Source: Sphingomonas sp. LR60 (GTDB lineage: Bacteria > Pseudomonadota > Alphaproteobacteria > Sphingomonadales > Sphingomonadaceae). Taken from it: a stretch of DNA of 64,000 nucleotides. The notes beneath the pieces are model-generated. The model saw nothing but the letters and a program-made list of their open reading frames with translations, searched no databases and was not told the origin of the DNA. The translations under genes and the position numbers were made by a program. This document shows, piece after piece, positions 53,667-62,280 of this stretch. Within the stretch, counting starts at the first letter, position 1. Every line of letters starts with the position of its first letter. The stretch lies in NCBI RefSeq assembly GCF_036855935.1, contig NZ_JASPFK010000001.1:1800501-1864500 (forward strand). Reading direction: 5' to 3'.

Positions 53667-54516
53667 CTCAACGCTGTTCGAGGCGGAGCGGCCGCGACTC
53701 GTCCGGTTGGCCTATCGCATGACCGGTTCGCTCGCCGAGGCGGAGGATCTGGTGCAGGACGCCTGGCTGCGCTGGTCGCGAGCGGAGGGCGCCAACGCGC
53801 CCGAAGCCTGGCTGACCCGGGTGGTCACGCGGCTCTGCCTGGATCACCTAAAGTCGGCGAGGGTGCGGCGGGAAACCTATGTCGGCGCGTGGCTGCCCGA
53901 GCCATTGCTCGGCGCGGTCGAGCCGGATGACCTCGCCGACGACCTGACCGTCACGCTGATGCTGGCGATGGAGCGTCTGTCCCCGCTCGAACGGGCGGCG
54001 TTCCTGCTGCACGACATATTCGACGTCGACTTGCCCGAGGTGGCGCGGACGCTGGACCGAGCGCCCGCCACCGTGCGGCAGCTCGCCTCACGCGCCCGGC
54101 GGCATGTCACCGAGGCGCGCGCCCGCTACCCGGTCAACGCGAAGGAGGCGGCGCGGATCACCAGCGCCTTCTTCACGGCGGCGCGGGACGGCGATGCCCG
54201 CGCGCTGTCGGACCTGCTGGCGGAGGATGTCGCGATCCATTCGGATGGCGGCGGCCGTGTCCTGGCGTTCCACAATGTCATCCGGGGAATGGCGAAAGCG
54301 CAGCGGCTGTTCACCGGGTTGCGGCGCAAATATCGCGATACGCCGCTCGAACTTCTCCGCTTCGTCACGATCGACGGGCTGCCCGGCTATGTCAGTCGCA
54401 CGGGCGGTAGCGTGCTTCAGACGACCGCGCTCGACATCCGCGACGGCCGGATCGCGGCGATCTACATCGTTCGCAACCCGGACAAGCTCACCCGCGTGGC
54501 GGCGGCGCTGCGCTGA
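53659..54516 (+). CDS. ECF41-group RNA polymerase sigma factor with SnoaL-like C-terminal domain
   Basis: 285 residues. Sigma region 2 (RLAYRMTGSLAEAEDLVQDA) and region 4 (LSPLERAAFLLHDIFDVDLP, VRQLASRARRHV) are followed by a SnoaL-like domain (~165-285) that modulates activity in this group. The group markers WLPEP (linker), DGGGR and NPDKL are all present. It has no anti-sigma gene, as expected for ECF41. The gene follows the CMD-type partner in an eight-base overlap and is under the promoter at 53160. Confidence 0.95.
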   Translation: MPDSTLFEAERPRLVRLAYRMTGSLAEAEDLVQDAWLRWSRAEGANAPEAWLTRVVTRLCLDHLKSARVRRETYVGAWLPEPLLGAVEPDDLADDLTVTLMLAMERLSPLERAAFLLHDIFDVDLPEVARTLDRAPATVRQLASRARRHVTEARARYPVNAKEAARITSAFFTAARDGDARALSDLLAEDVAIHSDGGGRVLAFHNVIRGMAKAQRLFTGLRRKYRDTPLELLRFVTIDGLPGYVSRTGGSVLQTTALDIRDGRIAAIYIVRNPDKLTRVAAALR

Positions 54517-54679
54517 CGATGGCCTGCTGGTCCAGCATGTCGGCGACCAGCGCGTCGACCGTCGACTCCGCCGCCGCGATCGAGGCGGCAAGCCGGTCGT
54601 CGCCGAACTCGTCATATTCGACCGCAATCGTGTCACTCTGCGTGATGCCAATATAACGCAGCGGCACCGTCAGCCCGGC
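54488..54679 (-). pseudogene. Flavoprotein oxidoreductase remnant cut by IS481-type element
   Basis: The open frame from the IS boundary to the stop encodes LTVPLRYIGITQSDTIAVEY and SIAAAESTVDALV, like the C-terminus of azoreductase or NAD(P)H-quinone oxidoreductases with flavodoxin fold. The N-terminal two thirds are absent on the far side of the IS. It overlaps the sigma factor gene convergently by 29 bases. Confidence 0.45.
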
Positions 54680-55690
54680 TGTTTGATCCCACGGTTTGAT
54701 GGTGCGATCCTTTCGTTGGAATGGAAGGAAGCCGTATGGGACAGGTACGTCATGGGTGCGCCACGACCACGCACGCCGTCCGAGCAGCAATACAGCGATC
54801 GCAAGCTTCGCTCGCGACGCTGAGCCGGGAACTCGGGATCAACCCGAAGACGGTCGCGAAGTGGCGTAAGAGGGCGACGGTCGAGGACCTGAAGACCGGG
54901 CCGAAGGCCCCTCGTTCAACGACCCTGACTGAAGCCGAGGAGGCAATGGTTGTGGCGTTCCGGCGCCACACGTTGCTGCCGCTCGACGACTGCCTCTACG
55001 CTCTGCAGCCGTCGATCCCGCACCTGACCCGGTCAGCGCTGCACCGATGCCTACAGCGGCATGGCATCTCCCGCCTGCCGGACATCGAAGGCGACAAGCC
55101 GAAGCGGCAGCGCTTCAAGCGCTACCCGATCGGCTTCTTCCACATCGATATTGCCGAGGTGCAGACCGCCGAAGGCAAACTGTACCTTTTCGTCGGCATC
55201 GACCGCACCAGCAAGTTCGCGGTCACCCAACTGGTTGAGAAGGCTGACAGGCGGACAGCCTGGGAGTTCCTGGAACACCTGCTGAAAGCCGTGCCTTACC
55301 GCGTTCACACGATCCTCACCGATAATGGCATCCAGTTCGCCGAGCAGCCGCGTAATCGCAACACCGCCTGGTCGCGCCAGATGCGCTTCGACATGATCTG
55401 CGACGCAAATGGCATCGAGCACCGACTCACGAAACCGAACCATCCATGGACCAACGGTCAGGTCGAGCGAATGAACCGCACCATCAAAGAGGCGACCGTC
55501 AAACGCTTCCACTACGAAAGCCACGACCAGTTGCGCACGCACCTCGCCGACTTCATGGCCGCCTACAACTTCGCCCGCCGGCTCAAGACGCTCAGCGGTC
55601 TCACGCCCTACGAATACATCGCCAAGATCTGGACGTCAGAGCCAGACCGGTTCATCGTCGACCCGATCCACCAAATGCCAGGACTAAACA
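54680..55690 (+). mobile_element. IS481-family insertion sequence, 1011 bp
   Basis: The ends are imperfect inverted repeats: left TGTTTGATCCCACGG and right (reverse) TGTTTAGTCCTGGCA, about 17 of 27 bases matching further in. It contains one transposase gene. The right flank CCTAGC fits the NCTAGN target preference of IS481 elements, but the left flank is CCCGGC, so no exact target duplication is seen. Confidence 0.85.
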
Positions 55691-55695
55691 CCTAG
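54736..55695 (+). CDS. IS481-family transposase
   Basis: 319 residues. A helix-turn-helix (LATLSRELGINPKTVAKWRK) precedes a DDE integrase core: first Asp in GFFHIDIAEVQT, second in TILTDNGIQF, Glu in PWTNGQVERMNRTIKE. The start MGQVRHGCATTTHAV has an AAGGAAG site upstream; an ATG five codons earlier is possible. The stop TAG lies at 55693-55695, in the flanking CTAG just outside the right inverted repeat. Confidence 0.93.
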   Translation: MGQVRHGCATTTHAVRAAIQRSQASLATLSRELGINPKTVAKWRKRATVEDLKTGPKAPRSTTLTEAEEAMVVAFRRHTLLPLDDCLYALQPSIPHLTRSALHRCLQRHGISRLPDIEGDKPKRQRFKRYPIGFFHIDIAEVQTAEGKLYLFVGIDRTSKFAVTQLVEKADRRTAWEFLEHLLKAVPYRVHTILTDNGIQFAEQPRNRNTAWSRQMRFDMICDANGIEHRLTKPNHPWTNGQVERMNRTIKEATVKRFHYESHDQLRTHLADFMAAYNFARRLKTLSGLTPYEYIAKIWTSEPDRFIVDPIHQMPGLNT

Positions 55696-56456
55696 CTCGC
55701 TTTCGCTTCAACCACGATCTTTCTGTCCGCATCTCGCCCGGCCTGAAGGAAGGCGGCAAGATCACGCAGCATAGCGCAAGTCTGCTGATGTTGCAGCCAA
55801 ATGATGTCACGACGGAATACGTTCCAGTGGAGCAGAAGAAATGCCTCATGACAATCGCAATCGAGCCGGAACGCCTTGAATCCCCGTTCGGCATCCGGCT
55901 GTCCGATTACATAACCATGGCTGACAGTTCGGCAAGCGTGGCTATTAGCCACCATGCCATTCATCAAAATAGCGATCTGCGCCGCACGACCGCCGAAATC
56001 TTCGCAAATAATCTGTCCGGCCGTTTGCGCTCCGCGTATCTCGCAGCAAAAGCGCAGGAATTATTGGCCCTTACCCTGCACAGCCTGAGCGAGGCAACGC
56101 AGGAATTGCGCCAACAACTGACAGAGCGCGACGTTCTGGCGATACAACACGCTCGATCCATCATCGAATCATCGATCACCGATGTTCCGGATGTCGCCCT
56201 GCTCAGCCGCACGGTCGGCGTAAACAGAACAAAGCTTTTCTACGGGTTCAAGCGGCTTTATGGCATGTCAGTAACCCATTATGCCAAAGATTTCAAAATG
56301 AACCGGGCACGGCGAATGCTCGCCGGCACGAATTTAAGGGTCTCCGAAATCACACAAGCCCTCGGCTATGAACATTCAGCAAATTTCTCGACACAGTTCA
56401 AAAGTCGCTTCAATTGCTCGCCGCGAAATTTTCGCGCGCAAGTCAAAGCCATGTAG
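55691..56456 (+). pseudogene. PchR/AlcR-like AraC regulator, 5' end removed by IS
   Basis: About 255 residues remain, beginning within the N-terminal sensing domain (VRISPGLKEGGKITQHSASL). The two helix-turn-helix motifs are intact: VALLSRTVGVNRTKLFYGFK and VSEITQALGYEHSANFSTQF, then KSRFNCSPRNF. No start codon or promoter is left because the IS abuts it. Base composition is clearly more AT-rich than the surroundings, suggesting foreign origin. Confidence 0.85.
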
Positions 56457-56861
56457 TTTTAGCTTACTTATATAATAATCATCATTCGACCATTCGCTGG
56501 CGCCGTAGTACTTCAGCTTAGACCGCTTCGATCATCAGTCGAATATTCGGCGGATTACCGGAATTCCCAGCAGCGGCAGCGTGGCACCATTGCCGATCCA
56601 CGACAGCGGTGCATTAGTCCCAACCCAGCAGGCCTCCTGCGTCCAGCGAAGGTCAAGATCGATCAGACCGGTCGCAACATCGCGGCAACGGGTCCGCCCC
56701 AAATTCTGCGTATTGGCCGGATCATAGAGCCGATCGATAGACCCGGCACCCGGCCGCACGCCGCCTCGCCGCAAAGAAAAACTCGGCCAACCGCAAGGCT
56801 GGCCGAGTTCTTCCGTCACGATCGCACACGGCGGCGTCAGGCGCCGCCGCGCGCTCGCATC
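56457..56861. other. 405-base gap between truncated AraC gene and PEP-CTERM gene
   Basis: The first ~60 bases are AT-rich, continuing the foreign composition. A minus-strand open frame (56535-56819) encodes no recognisable family and overlaps the terminator below, so I do not call it a gene, though its C-terminal part (LDLRWTQEACWVGTNAPLSW) could be a remnant. The only supported feature is the terminator at 56773-56809. Confidence 0.5.
56773..56809 (-). terminator. Rho-independent terminator of the PEP-CTERM gene
   Basis: The stem AACTCGGCCA (56780-56789) pairs with TGGCCGAGTT (56800-56809) around a 10-base loop. On the minus strand it is followed by TTTTCTTT. It lies 53 bases past the PEP-CTERM stop. 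Confidence 0.9.
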
Positions 56862-57515
56862 TTACAGCATCGCGCGTGCGTAATTGCCGCTCCGCCGACG
56901 CGAGCGGGCGGTGTAGCCGATCACGCCGAAGCCGGCCATCAGCATCATCCAGGTCGCGGGCTCGGGAACCGCGGCAGTGCTCGCGGTCTGGAAACGGAAC
57001 CCCGACGGGTTGATGTTGGCGTTCTGTCCCGGCGAATTGTTCGAGATCACGAACGTCAGGGTGTTCAGCCCCGCGGCCAGCCCCGAGACGCTGCCCGACG
57101 AGAACGAGCGGTAAGAGTTCGACAGCGTCGCACCGACCTCGACGCCGTTCAGAAGCACACGCGACAGCTTGTCGTCGGCAGCGAAGTCGAAGTTCAGCAC
57201 GTCGTCGGCCGCTGCGCTGAAGGTGTTGCTGTACGAGAACCAACCGGGGCTGCTCGCCGCATTCGCCGAGGTCGACACCCACTTCGACATGCTGTCACCG
57301 ACGAGCCAGCCCTTGACGCTCGAGGCCACCACGACGGCGGTCTTGGCACCGTCGGTCGAAAGCGCCTGCGCGTCGCTCGGGCTGTTCAGCGTGTCGCCCA
57401 GGAAGTTGACCGTCCAGTTCGAATCGACGCCGGTGTTCCCGATCGTCGGCATCGCCAGCGCGGGCGCTGCGACGAACGATGCCGCCGCCGCGATAGTCAA
57501 AACGAGTGAACGCAT
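56862..57515 (-). CDS. PEP-CTERM sorting-domain protein
   Basis: 217 residues with a signal peptide (MRSLVLTIAAAASFVAAPALA). A beta-rich body is followed by the C-terminal PEP-CTERM signal: VPEPATWMMLMAGFGVIGYT, then ARSRRRS. Proteins of this type are cut by exosortase and exported, often with exopolysaccharide. No exosortase gene is seen here; the O-antigen-ligase-like gene is 570 bases away on the same strand. The function of the body is unknown. Confidence 0.9.
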   Translation of the reverse strand: MRSLVLTIAAAASFVAAPALAMPTIGNTGVDSNWTVNFLGDTLNSPSDAQALSTDGAKTAVVVASSVKGWLVGDSMSKWVSTSANAASSPGWFSYSNTFSAAADDVLNFDFAADDKLSRVLLNGVEVGATLSNSYRSFSSGSVSGLAAGLNTLTFVISNNSPGQNANINPSGFRFQTASTAAVPEPATWMMLMAGFGVIGYTARSRRRSGNYARAML

Positions 57516-57792
57516 ACTCTATCCTCCAAAATCACTCCGCATAACTCCCGATTCCGGGTTGCAGCACCGCCGGGATAGATCGTTAATCGCAGAATAGGGA
57601 CGACTTTCTTCGTTCCACATTGAGATATCAAAAGCATGGAACCAACCGCTGCCCTCCCGGTTATTGCACCCCCTCGCCCTACGTCGCATCGCATCTTCGA
57701 TCGTCCGCCGGGCTTTCTGTAAGTGCGGTTGAGCGTTCGAAGCGCACGATAAAAACCTGACATCGTCGATCAGGATGCGCTCGCGTGGCGGC

Positions 57793-57955
57793 ATGGGAAA
57801 CGCAGATGTCGCGGCACTGCAACGGCTCGATCGTTTTTGCATATCGACAGTCGGCGCGCTGGATGCGGGTTTCTCGGAACCGCGACAACGTTGCTCGACG
57901 CGCGACTGCTGTTCGATATCGCCGCCCGCGAACCCGTCACCTTCGTTCGACAACG
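57793..57955 (+). pseudogene. MarR-GNAT fusion remnant (N-terminus)
   Basis: The frame reads NADVAALQRLDRFCISTVGA then LDAGFSEP, and one base over LDARLLFDIAAREPVT. Both match the start of the MarR-GNAT protein at 51657 (FNRFYTQTIGALDARF, ARLLFEIATREPVT). A frameshift lies near 57885-57900, and the copy stops before the palindrome at 57991. It is the trace of a second, lost MarR-GNAT gene. Confidence 0.7.
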
Positions 57956-57990
57956 CTCTGGAGTGCGATGACATCATGTCGGAGGCGAGA

Positions 57991-58068
57991 CGTCATTGCG
58001 AGCGCAGCGAAGCAATCCAGGGCGTCCTGATCCGGCGCTGGATTGCTTCGCTACGCTCGCAATGACGA
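57991..58068. repeat. 78-bp palindromic repeat (REP-like), copy 2
   Basis: It matches 1641-1718 at 77 of 78 bases, with AGCGC in place of AGCGT in the left arm. The arms pair around the same 17-base centre. It lies between the MarR-GNAT remnant and the O-antigen-ligase-like gene. Confidence 0.9.
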
Positions 58069-58088
58069 ACTTCTTCGCGTCACCCGGT

Positions 58089-59468
58089 TCATTCCCGCAC
58101 GCCCGCCATCGGCTCGTCATCTCCCGCCGCCGCCTTCGCCTGCTTCTGCGCAAGACGCTTCGCCCGTCGTTCTGCAGCCGCATCGGCGGTGACCTCCTCG
58201 GCCAGCCCGATCCCGAGCCCCAGAAAGACGAAGATCAAATGCTGCACGGGGTACATGACGAACGCCCACTCATACTTCAGGTGCAGCCCGACCATCAGCA
58301 GCGACATGCCGATCCCCAGCAAATATTCGCCGCGCTTGTCCTTGCGGTTCCGGAACGCGGTCCGAAGGATCTTCACGATCCCGCTTCCGATGAAAAGGAC
58401 CAGCAGGATCGCACTCACCATCCCGGTTTCGGCGGTGACGAGCAGGTAGCTGTCATGCACGTTCGTCGAGCGGCTGCCCGAGGTCGCGTTGACGCCGGCG
58501 CGCGTCGCGTAATTGCCGATATTGCTGATGACGACGTAGCAATTGGCGCCGACCCCGGCCGGATAGTCCTTGATCATCATCCAGGCGGCTTGCTTGAACG
58601 CGGCGCGCTCGGCATTGCTGCTCTCGACATTGTTCGAATGCGCCCGCTTGCTGATCGTCGCGATCCCGATCGGCGTGACCACCACCGCCGCCAGGGTCGC
58701 CAGCGCGAAGATCTGCCGCTTCTGCGGCGTCCAGCGCCAGATGCTCGAGATCACCAGCAACGCCCCCATCCCGGCGGCACCGAAGGCGAGCGTCGCGCGC
58801 GAGGCGGTCAGCACGTCGATCGCGAGCGCCATGACCGGCCCGAGCTTCGCATACCAGCCACGCGTCTTGGCGAGCGCCAGCGACAGCGCGGGAATACCGA
58901 CGAGGTTGGTCACCAGGCCGAGCAGGTTCTGCGCACCCATCGTCCCGCTCGCCTGCAACACGCCCGAGAAATGCTGTTGCAGCGCAAAGGCGAGCTGGAT
59001 GCACAGCGCCACCACACCGCCGGCGACGATCGCCTTGAAGGCGTTCGGATTGCTCGACAAGCGGCGCGCGGCGAGCAGCAGGATCAGCATCCGGACGAGC
59101 TGTGCCGCGAAGCCAAGCGCCGCCAATTTGTCGATCGCCCAGCTCGCGCTCACCGCGACGATGGCGATATAGGCGATGAACAGCCATATCCAGGGCACGC
59201 GCTTCTTGCGACGCGGCGTCGCGACGAGCACCGCGATCGCCAGTGCATCGACGATCGAAACCTCGATCCCCTTCGTATGCCCCGGCCAATAGGGAAACGA
59301 CACCGGCGCGACATAGAGGTGAAGCGGCGCGAGCAGGAACGGCAGCGCGCCCAGCGCGAACATGATCGCCGGCTGGTAACGAGGCTGGCGGGCGTATGTC
59401 GCGAACAGCGGGCAGAGGCCCACCAGGAGCAAGAGAAAACCCATTTCAAGGCGACGCGTCTCCAGCAT
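58089..59468 (-). CDS. O-antigen ligase/Wzy-like polysaccharide membrane protein
   Basis: About 459 residues with 9-11 hydrophobic helices (GFLLLLVGLCPLFATY, IVAVSASWAIDKLAALGFAA, GMVSAILLVLFIGSGIV and others). A periplasmic loop near ~290-330 (VGANCYVV, NVHDSYLLVTAETG) carries the Wzy_C/O-antigen ligase pattern with conserved His. The tail is alanine-lysine rich. It could ligate or polymerise O-antigen or exopolysaccharide. The start MLETRRLEMGFLLLL is chosen; MGFLLLL eight codons on is possible. Confidence 0.85.
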   Translation of the reverse strand: MLETRRLEMGFLLLLVGLCPLFATYARQPRYQPAIMFALGALPFLLAPLHLYVAPVSFPYWPGHTKGIEVSIVDALAIAVLVATPRRKKRVPWIWLFIAYIAIVAVSASWAIDKLAALGFAAQLVRMLILLLAARRLSSNPNAFKAIVAGGVVALCIQLAFALQQHFSGVLQASGTMGAQNLLGLVTNLVGIPALSLALAKTRGWYAKLGPVMALAIDVLTASRATLAFGAAGMGALLVISSIWRWTPQKRQIFALATLAAVVVTPIGIATISKRAHSNNVESSNAERAAFKQAAWMMIKDYPAGVGANCYVVISNIGNYATRAGVNATSGSRSTNVHDSYLLVTAETGMVSAILLVLFIGSGIVKILRTAFRNRKDKRGEYLLGIGMSLLMVGLHLKYEWAFVMYPVQHLIFVFLGLGIGLAEEVTADAAAERRAKRLAQKQAKAAAGDDEPMAGVRE

Positions 59469-59713
59469 TCGACAGGCGCCGCGGCGTGACGACCACGTTG
59501 TCGTCGCCATCTTCCGGCACCATGGAGTGGCCGATACAGGCCCGAAAGCCCGATACAACCGAAAACTCCACCGCCGCCTTCATGCGGAGGAAGGCCAGAA
59601 TATCCCGTTAATAGAAAGCAGAGCGGCCAGCCGCCCTTTTGGCGTCATTGCGCGTCATGCGACGACCGATCGGCACGGACGGGGTGGATGGCACACCCCG
59701 TCCGCGAAAGGCA

Positions 59714-61390
59714 TCAGATCACGCCGGCCTTCATCTGCTTGATCGCATGGTCGGCGGCGCGCGCGGTCATCGCCATGAAGGTCAGCGACGGGTTGACGCA
59801 CGACACCGACGCCATCTGCGCACCATCGGTGACGAACAGGTTCGGCGCATCGTGCGCCTGGTTCCACCCGTTCAGCACCGAGGTGTTCGGATCACGCCCC
59901 ATGCGCGCGCCGCCCATTTCGTGGATGGCCTCGCCCGGAACATGCTTGCCGCGCCCACCGGTGACGTTGACCAGCCCGGCGCGGCGCAGCATCAGCTGCC
60001 CCTGCTCCAGCGCGTCGTCCATCATCTTGATTTCGTTGTCGCGGAACGTCACGTCGAAGCGCAGCAGCGGGGTCCCGAAGCGATCCTGCTTGTTGAAGTT
60101 CAGCATGACGCGATTGTCGTCATAGGGCAGGCATTCGCCGAAAGCGCCCATCGAGAACTTCCACGGGCCATATTCGCGCATCCCGTGCTTCATGTCGGCG
60201 CCGAACCCATCGACCATCGCCGGCTGGCGGAACGCCTGCCCCTGATAGCCATAGCCACGCTTGAACGGCAGCTCTTCGGTCTTGAGATTGCGGAAGCGCG
60301 GCACATAGACGCCGCCCGGCCGCCGGCCATATTCGATCAGCTCGGTCATGCCGGGAATTTCGCCCTGCACGCCGACGCGGAAGATATGGTCCATCACCGC
60401 GCTGCCCAACGCGCCGTTCGAGTGGAACCAGCTGCGCTCGCTGTCCTTCGGGCGCGAGTTGAGCAGGATGTGCAGCGAGCTCATCGCCGACGCACACAGG
60501 AACACCATCCGCGCCTGCACCACCTCCGCACGCCCGGTCTTGGCGTCGACCATGCGAACGCCGGTGACGCGCTTCTTCGCCGGATCGTACTCGAGGTTGG
60601 TGACCCACGTATCCGAACGCAGCGTCAGCCGTCCGGTCGCGCGCGCCGCCGGCAGCGTCACCGCCTGCGTCGAGAAATACGCGCCGAAGCTGCACCCGTG
60701 GCTGCACTGAGACCGCTTCTGGCAGCGCGTACGGTTCTGCTCGGGCTTGTCCTCGGTGATGTTGCTGAGCCGCGCGTTGATCAGCTTGCGGCCCGGGAAC
60801 TCGCCTTCCAGTCGCCCCTTCAGCCATTTCTCCGCGACGTTCATCGGGAACGGCGGCATGAACTCGCTGTCGGGCAGATAGTCGAGGTTCTCCTTGCCCC
60901 CGGACACGCCGATATATTTCTCGACATAGCTGTACCACGGCGCGACGTCGTCATAGCGGATCGGCCAGTCGACCCCCACGCCCTCGCGCTTGTTCGCCTC
61001 GTAATCGGTCGGCGCCCAGCGGAAGCTCCACCGCCCCCACGTCAGCGATTTGCCACCGACCACCGACGGGCGCACCCAGTTGAACTTGTTCGGCGCGTCG
61101 TAGTCGTAGGGGTTGAGGCGATCGTTGATGAAGAACGGTTGCGTGCTGGGCGACACCCAGCCGTTGAGCGCGAAATAATCGCGCTTGGCGAGCGCGGCGG
61201 GCATCTTGTCGCGCGCCGGGATCTCATAGGCGGGCTTGCCGTCGAAAGGATAATCCTCGCCATGTTCGACCATCCGGCCACGGTCGACCATCAGGACGCG
61301 CAGGCCCTTTTCGGTAAGCTCCTTCGCCGCCCAGCCGCCGCTGATGCCGGAGCCGATGACGATTGCGTCGAAACGATCTGTAGCTGCCAT
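59714..61390 (-). CDS. GMC oxidoreductase, glucoside 3-dehydrogenase-like catalytic subunit
   Basis: 558 residues. The FAD-binding motif is IVIGSGISGGWAAKELTEKG near the start, and VVGGKSLTWGRWSFRW and the C-terminal HEMGGARMGRDPNTS, then SCVNPSLTFMAMTARAADHA match the FAD/His-Asn class. A cysteine-bearing insert (CQKRSQCSHGC) is also seen in this group. With the small subunit upstream, it most resembles 3-keto sugar-forming dehydrogenases. The substrate is an inference. Confidence 0.88.
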   Translation of the reverse strand: MAATDRFDAIVIGSGISGGWAAKELTEKGLRVLMVDRGRMVEHGEDYPFDGKPAYEIPARDKMPAALAKRDYFALNGWVSPSTQPFFINDRLNPYDYDAPNKFNWVRPSVVGGKSLTWGRWSFRWAPTDYEANKREGVGVDWPIRYDDVAPWYSYVEKYIGVSGGKENLDYLPDSEFMPPFPMNVAEKWLKGRLEGEFPGRKLINARLSNITEDKPEQNRTRCQKRSQCSHGCSFGAYFSTQAVTLPAARATGRLTLRSDTWVTNLEYDPAKKRVTGVRMVDAKTGRAEVVQARMVFLCASAMSSLHILLNSRPKDSERSWFHSNGALGSAVMDHIFRVGVQGEIPGMTELIEYGRRPGGVYVPRFRNLKTEELPFKRGYGYQGQAFRQPAMVDGFGADMKHGMREYGPWKFSMGAFGECLPYDDNRVMLNFNKQDRFGTPLLRFDVTFRDNEIKMMDDALEQGQLMLRRAGLVNVTGGRGKHVPGEAIHEMGGARMGRDPNTSVLNGWNQAHDAPNLFVTDGAQMASVSCVNPSLTFMAMTARAADHAIKQMKAGVI

Positions 61391-61456
61391 GATCTATATG
61401 CCCGCCTTAGGGAGGTTCGGGAGGAGGTGCGCCCACCCAGGTGGACGCCGTGTCGG

Positions 61457-62014
61457 TCAGGCCGAGAAGATGCGCTTGACCTTCGCATAGGGGTAAGCGC
61501 CGTCATATTCGCCGGGCACCGGCAGATACTCGCGCTCCTGCGTGATCCCGACCTCGGACGTAAAATAGCCGGTGATCACCAGCTGCTTGAACGCCGGGAA
61601 GAACTCCGTCGCGCCCGGCAGCTTGTCGTTCATGGCGAGCGTCAGTAACGCATCCTGCTGCGCCGCGGTCGCCTTGACCGCCGGGACGCGGTAGTCCGCC
61701 ATGCTGCGCGCGTCGATCGCCGCCAGGCCGCCGAAGATCGTCGCCCGCTCGTCGTCGATCGCCCAGTCGCCGAGCATATGCTCGATATAGGCGGGCACGC
61801 CCGCGGTGATCGCGCCCGGCGTGTCGGTGGTCGGCATCACCCGCTCGCTGAGCGCCGCGACCAGCGCCCGCTGCGCAGCGGTGAAGACCGGTGCGGGCGG
61901 CCCGGTGTTGATGACGGGATCGGGCTTATAGGCGACCGCGCGCGCGAGCGGGGCAAAGGCGCTCGCCCCGAACGCCGCAACCATCGCGGCCAGCGTCTCG
62001 CGACGGCCGATCAT
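61457..62014 (-). CDS. Gluconate 2-dehydrogenase subunit 3-like protein with Tat signal
   Basis: About 185 residues. The Tat signal MIGRRETLAAMVAAFGASAF ends PLARA; an ATG eight codons upstream would lengthen the n-region. The body matches the small subunit of membrane sugar dehydrogenases (AQRALVAALSERVMPTTDTP, FFPAFKQLVITGYFTSE). It lies 66 bases upstream of the GMC gene on the same strand. Since the GMC subunit has no signal, it may be co-exported with this one. Confidence 0.85.
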   Translation of the reverse strand: MIGRRETLAAMVAAFGASAFAPLARAVAYKPDPVINTGPPAPVFTAAQRALVAALSERVMPTTDTPGAITAGVPAYIEHMLGDWAIDDERATIFGGLAAIDARSMADYRVPAVKATAAQQDALLTLAMNDKLPGATEFFPAFKQLVITGYFTSEVGITQEREYLPVPGEYDGAYPYAKVKRIFSA

Positions 62015-62280
62015 CGCGACGCCTCGCGCCCGCGACATGCGTGAGCCTGGCTCATAAACATCCCCACCCGTTGATTTTGTTAGCGCAATCTTTCCACGCT
62101 CCGGCCGCCTAGTCAATGCGGCGAACGTCTGAGCCAGATCAGCCACATGCCCGCCATTAACCTTATTTCAGCAAGCATTTGTCATTGACGAGCTACACCC
62201 GGCTCGTTCGCGAGCGCTACATCTCGTCATGCCGCTCGCGTCCGGGCGGCTTCTTATTCAATCCGGGAAGGAGGTTCTTG

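Noticed and set aside
54674..55696. Target-site duplication of the IS481 element
   Set aside because: Left CCCGGC and right CCTAGC match at only four of six bases.
56535..56819. Minus-strand 94-codon frame
   Set aside because: Overlaps a rho-independent terminator and shows no family; possibly a remnant but not supported as a gene.
59639..61648. 669-codon frame opposite the GMC gene
   Set aside because: Antisense shadow; the GMC frame has FAD and His-Asn motifs.
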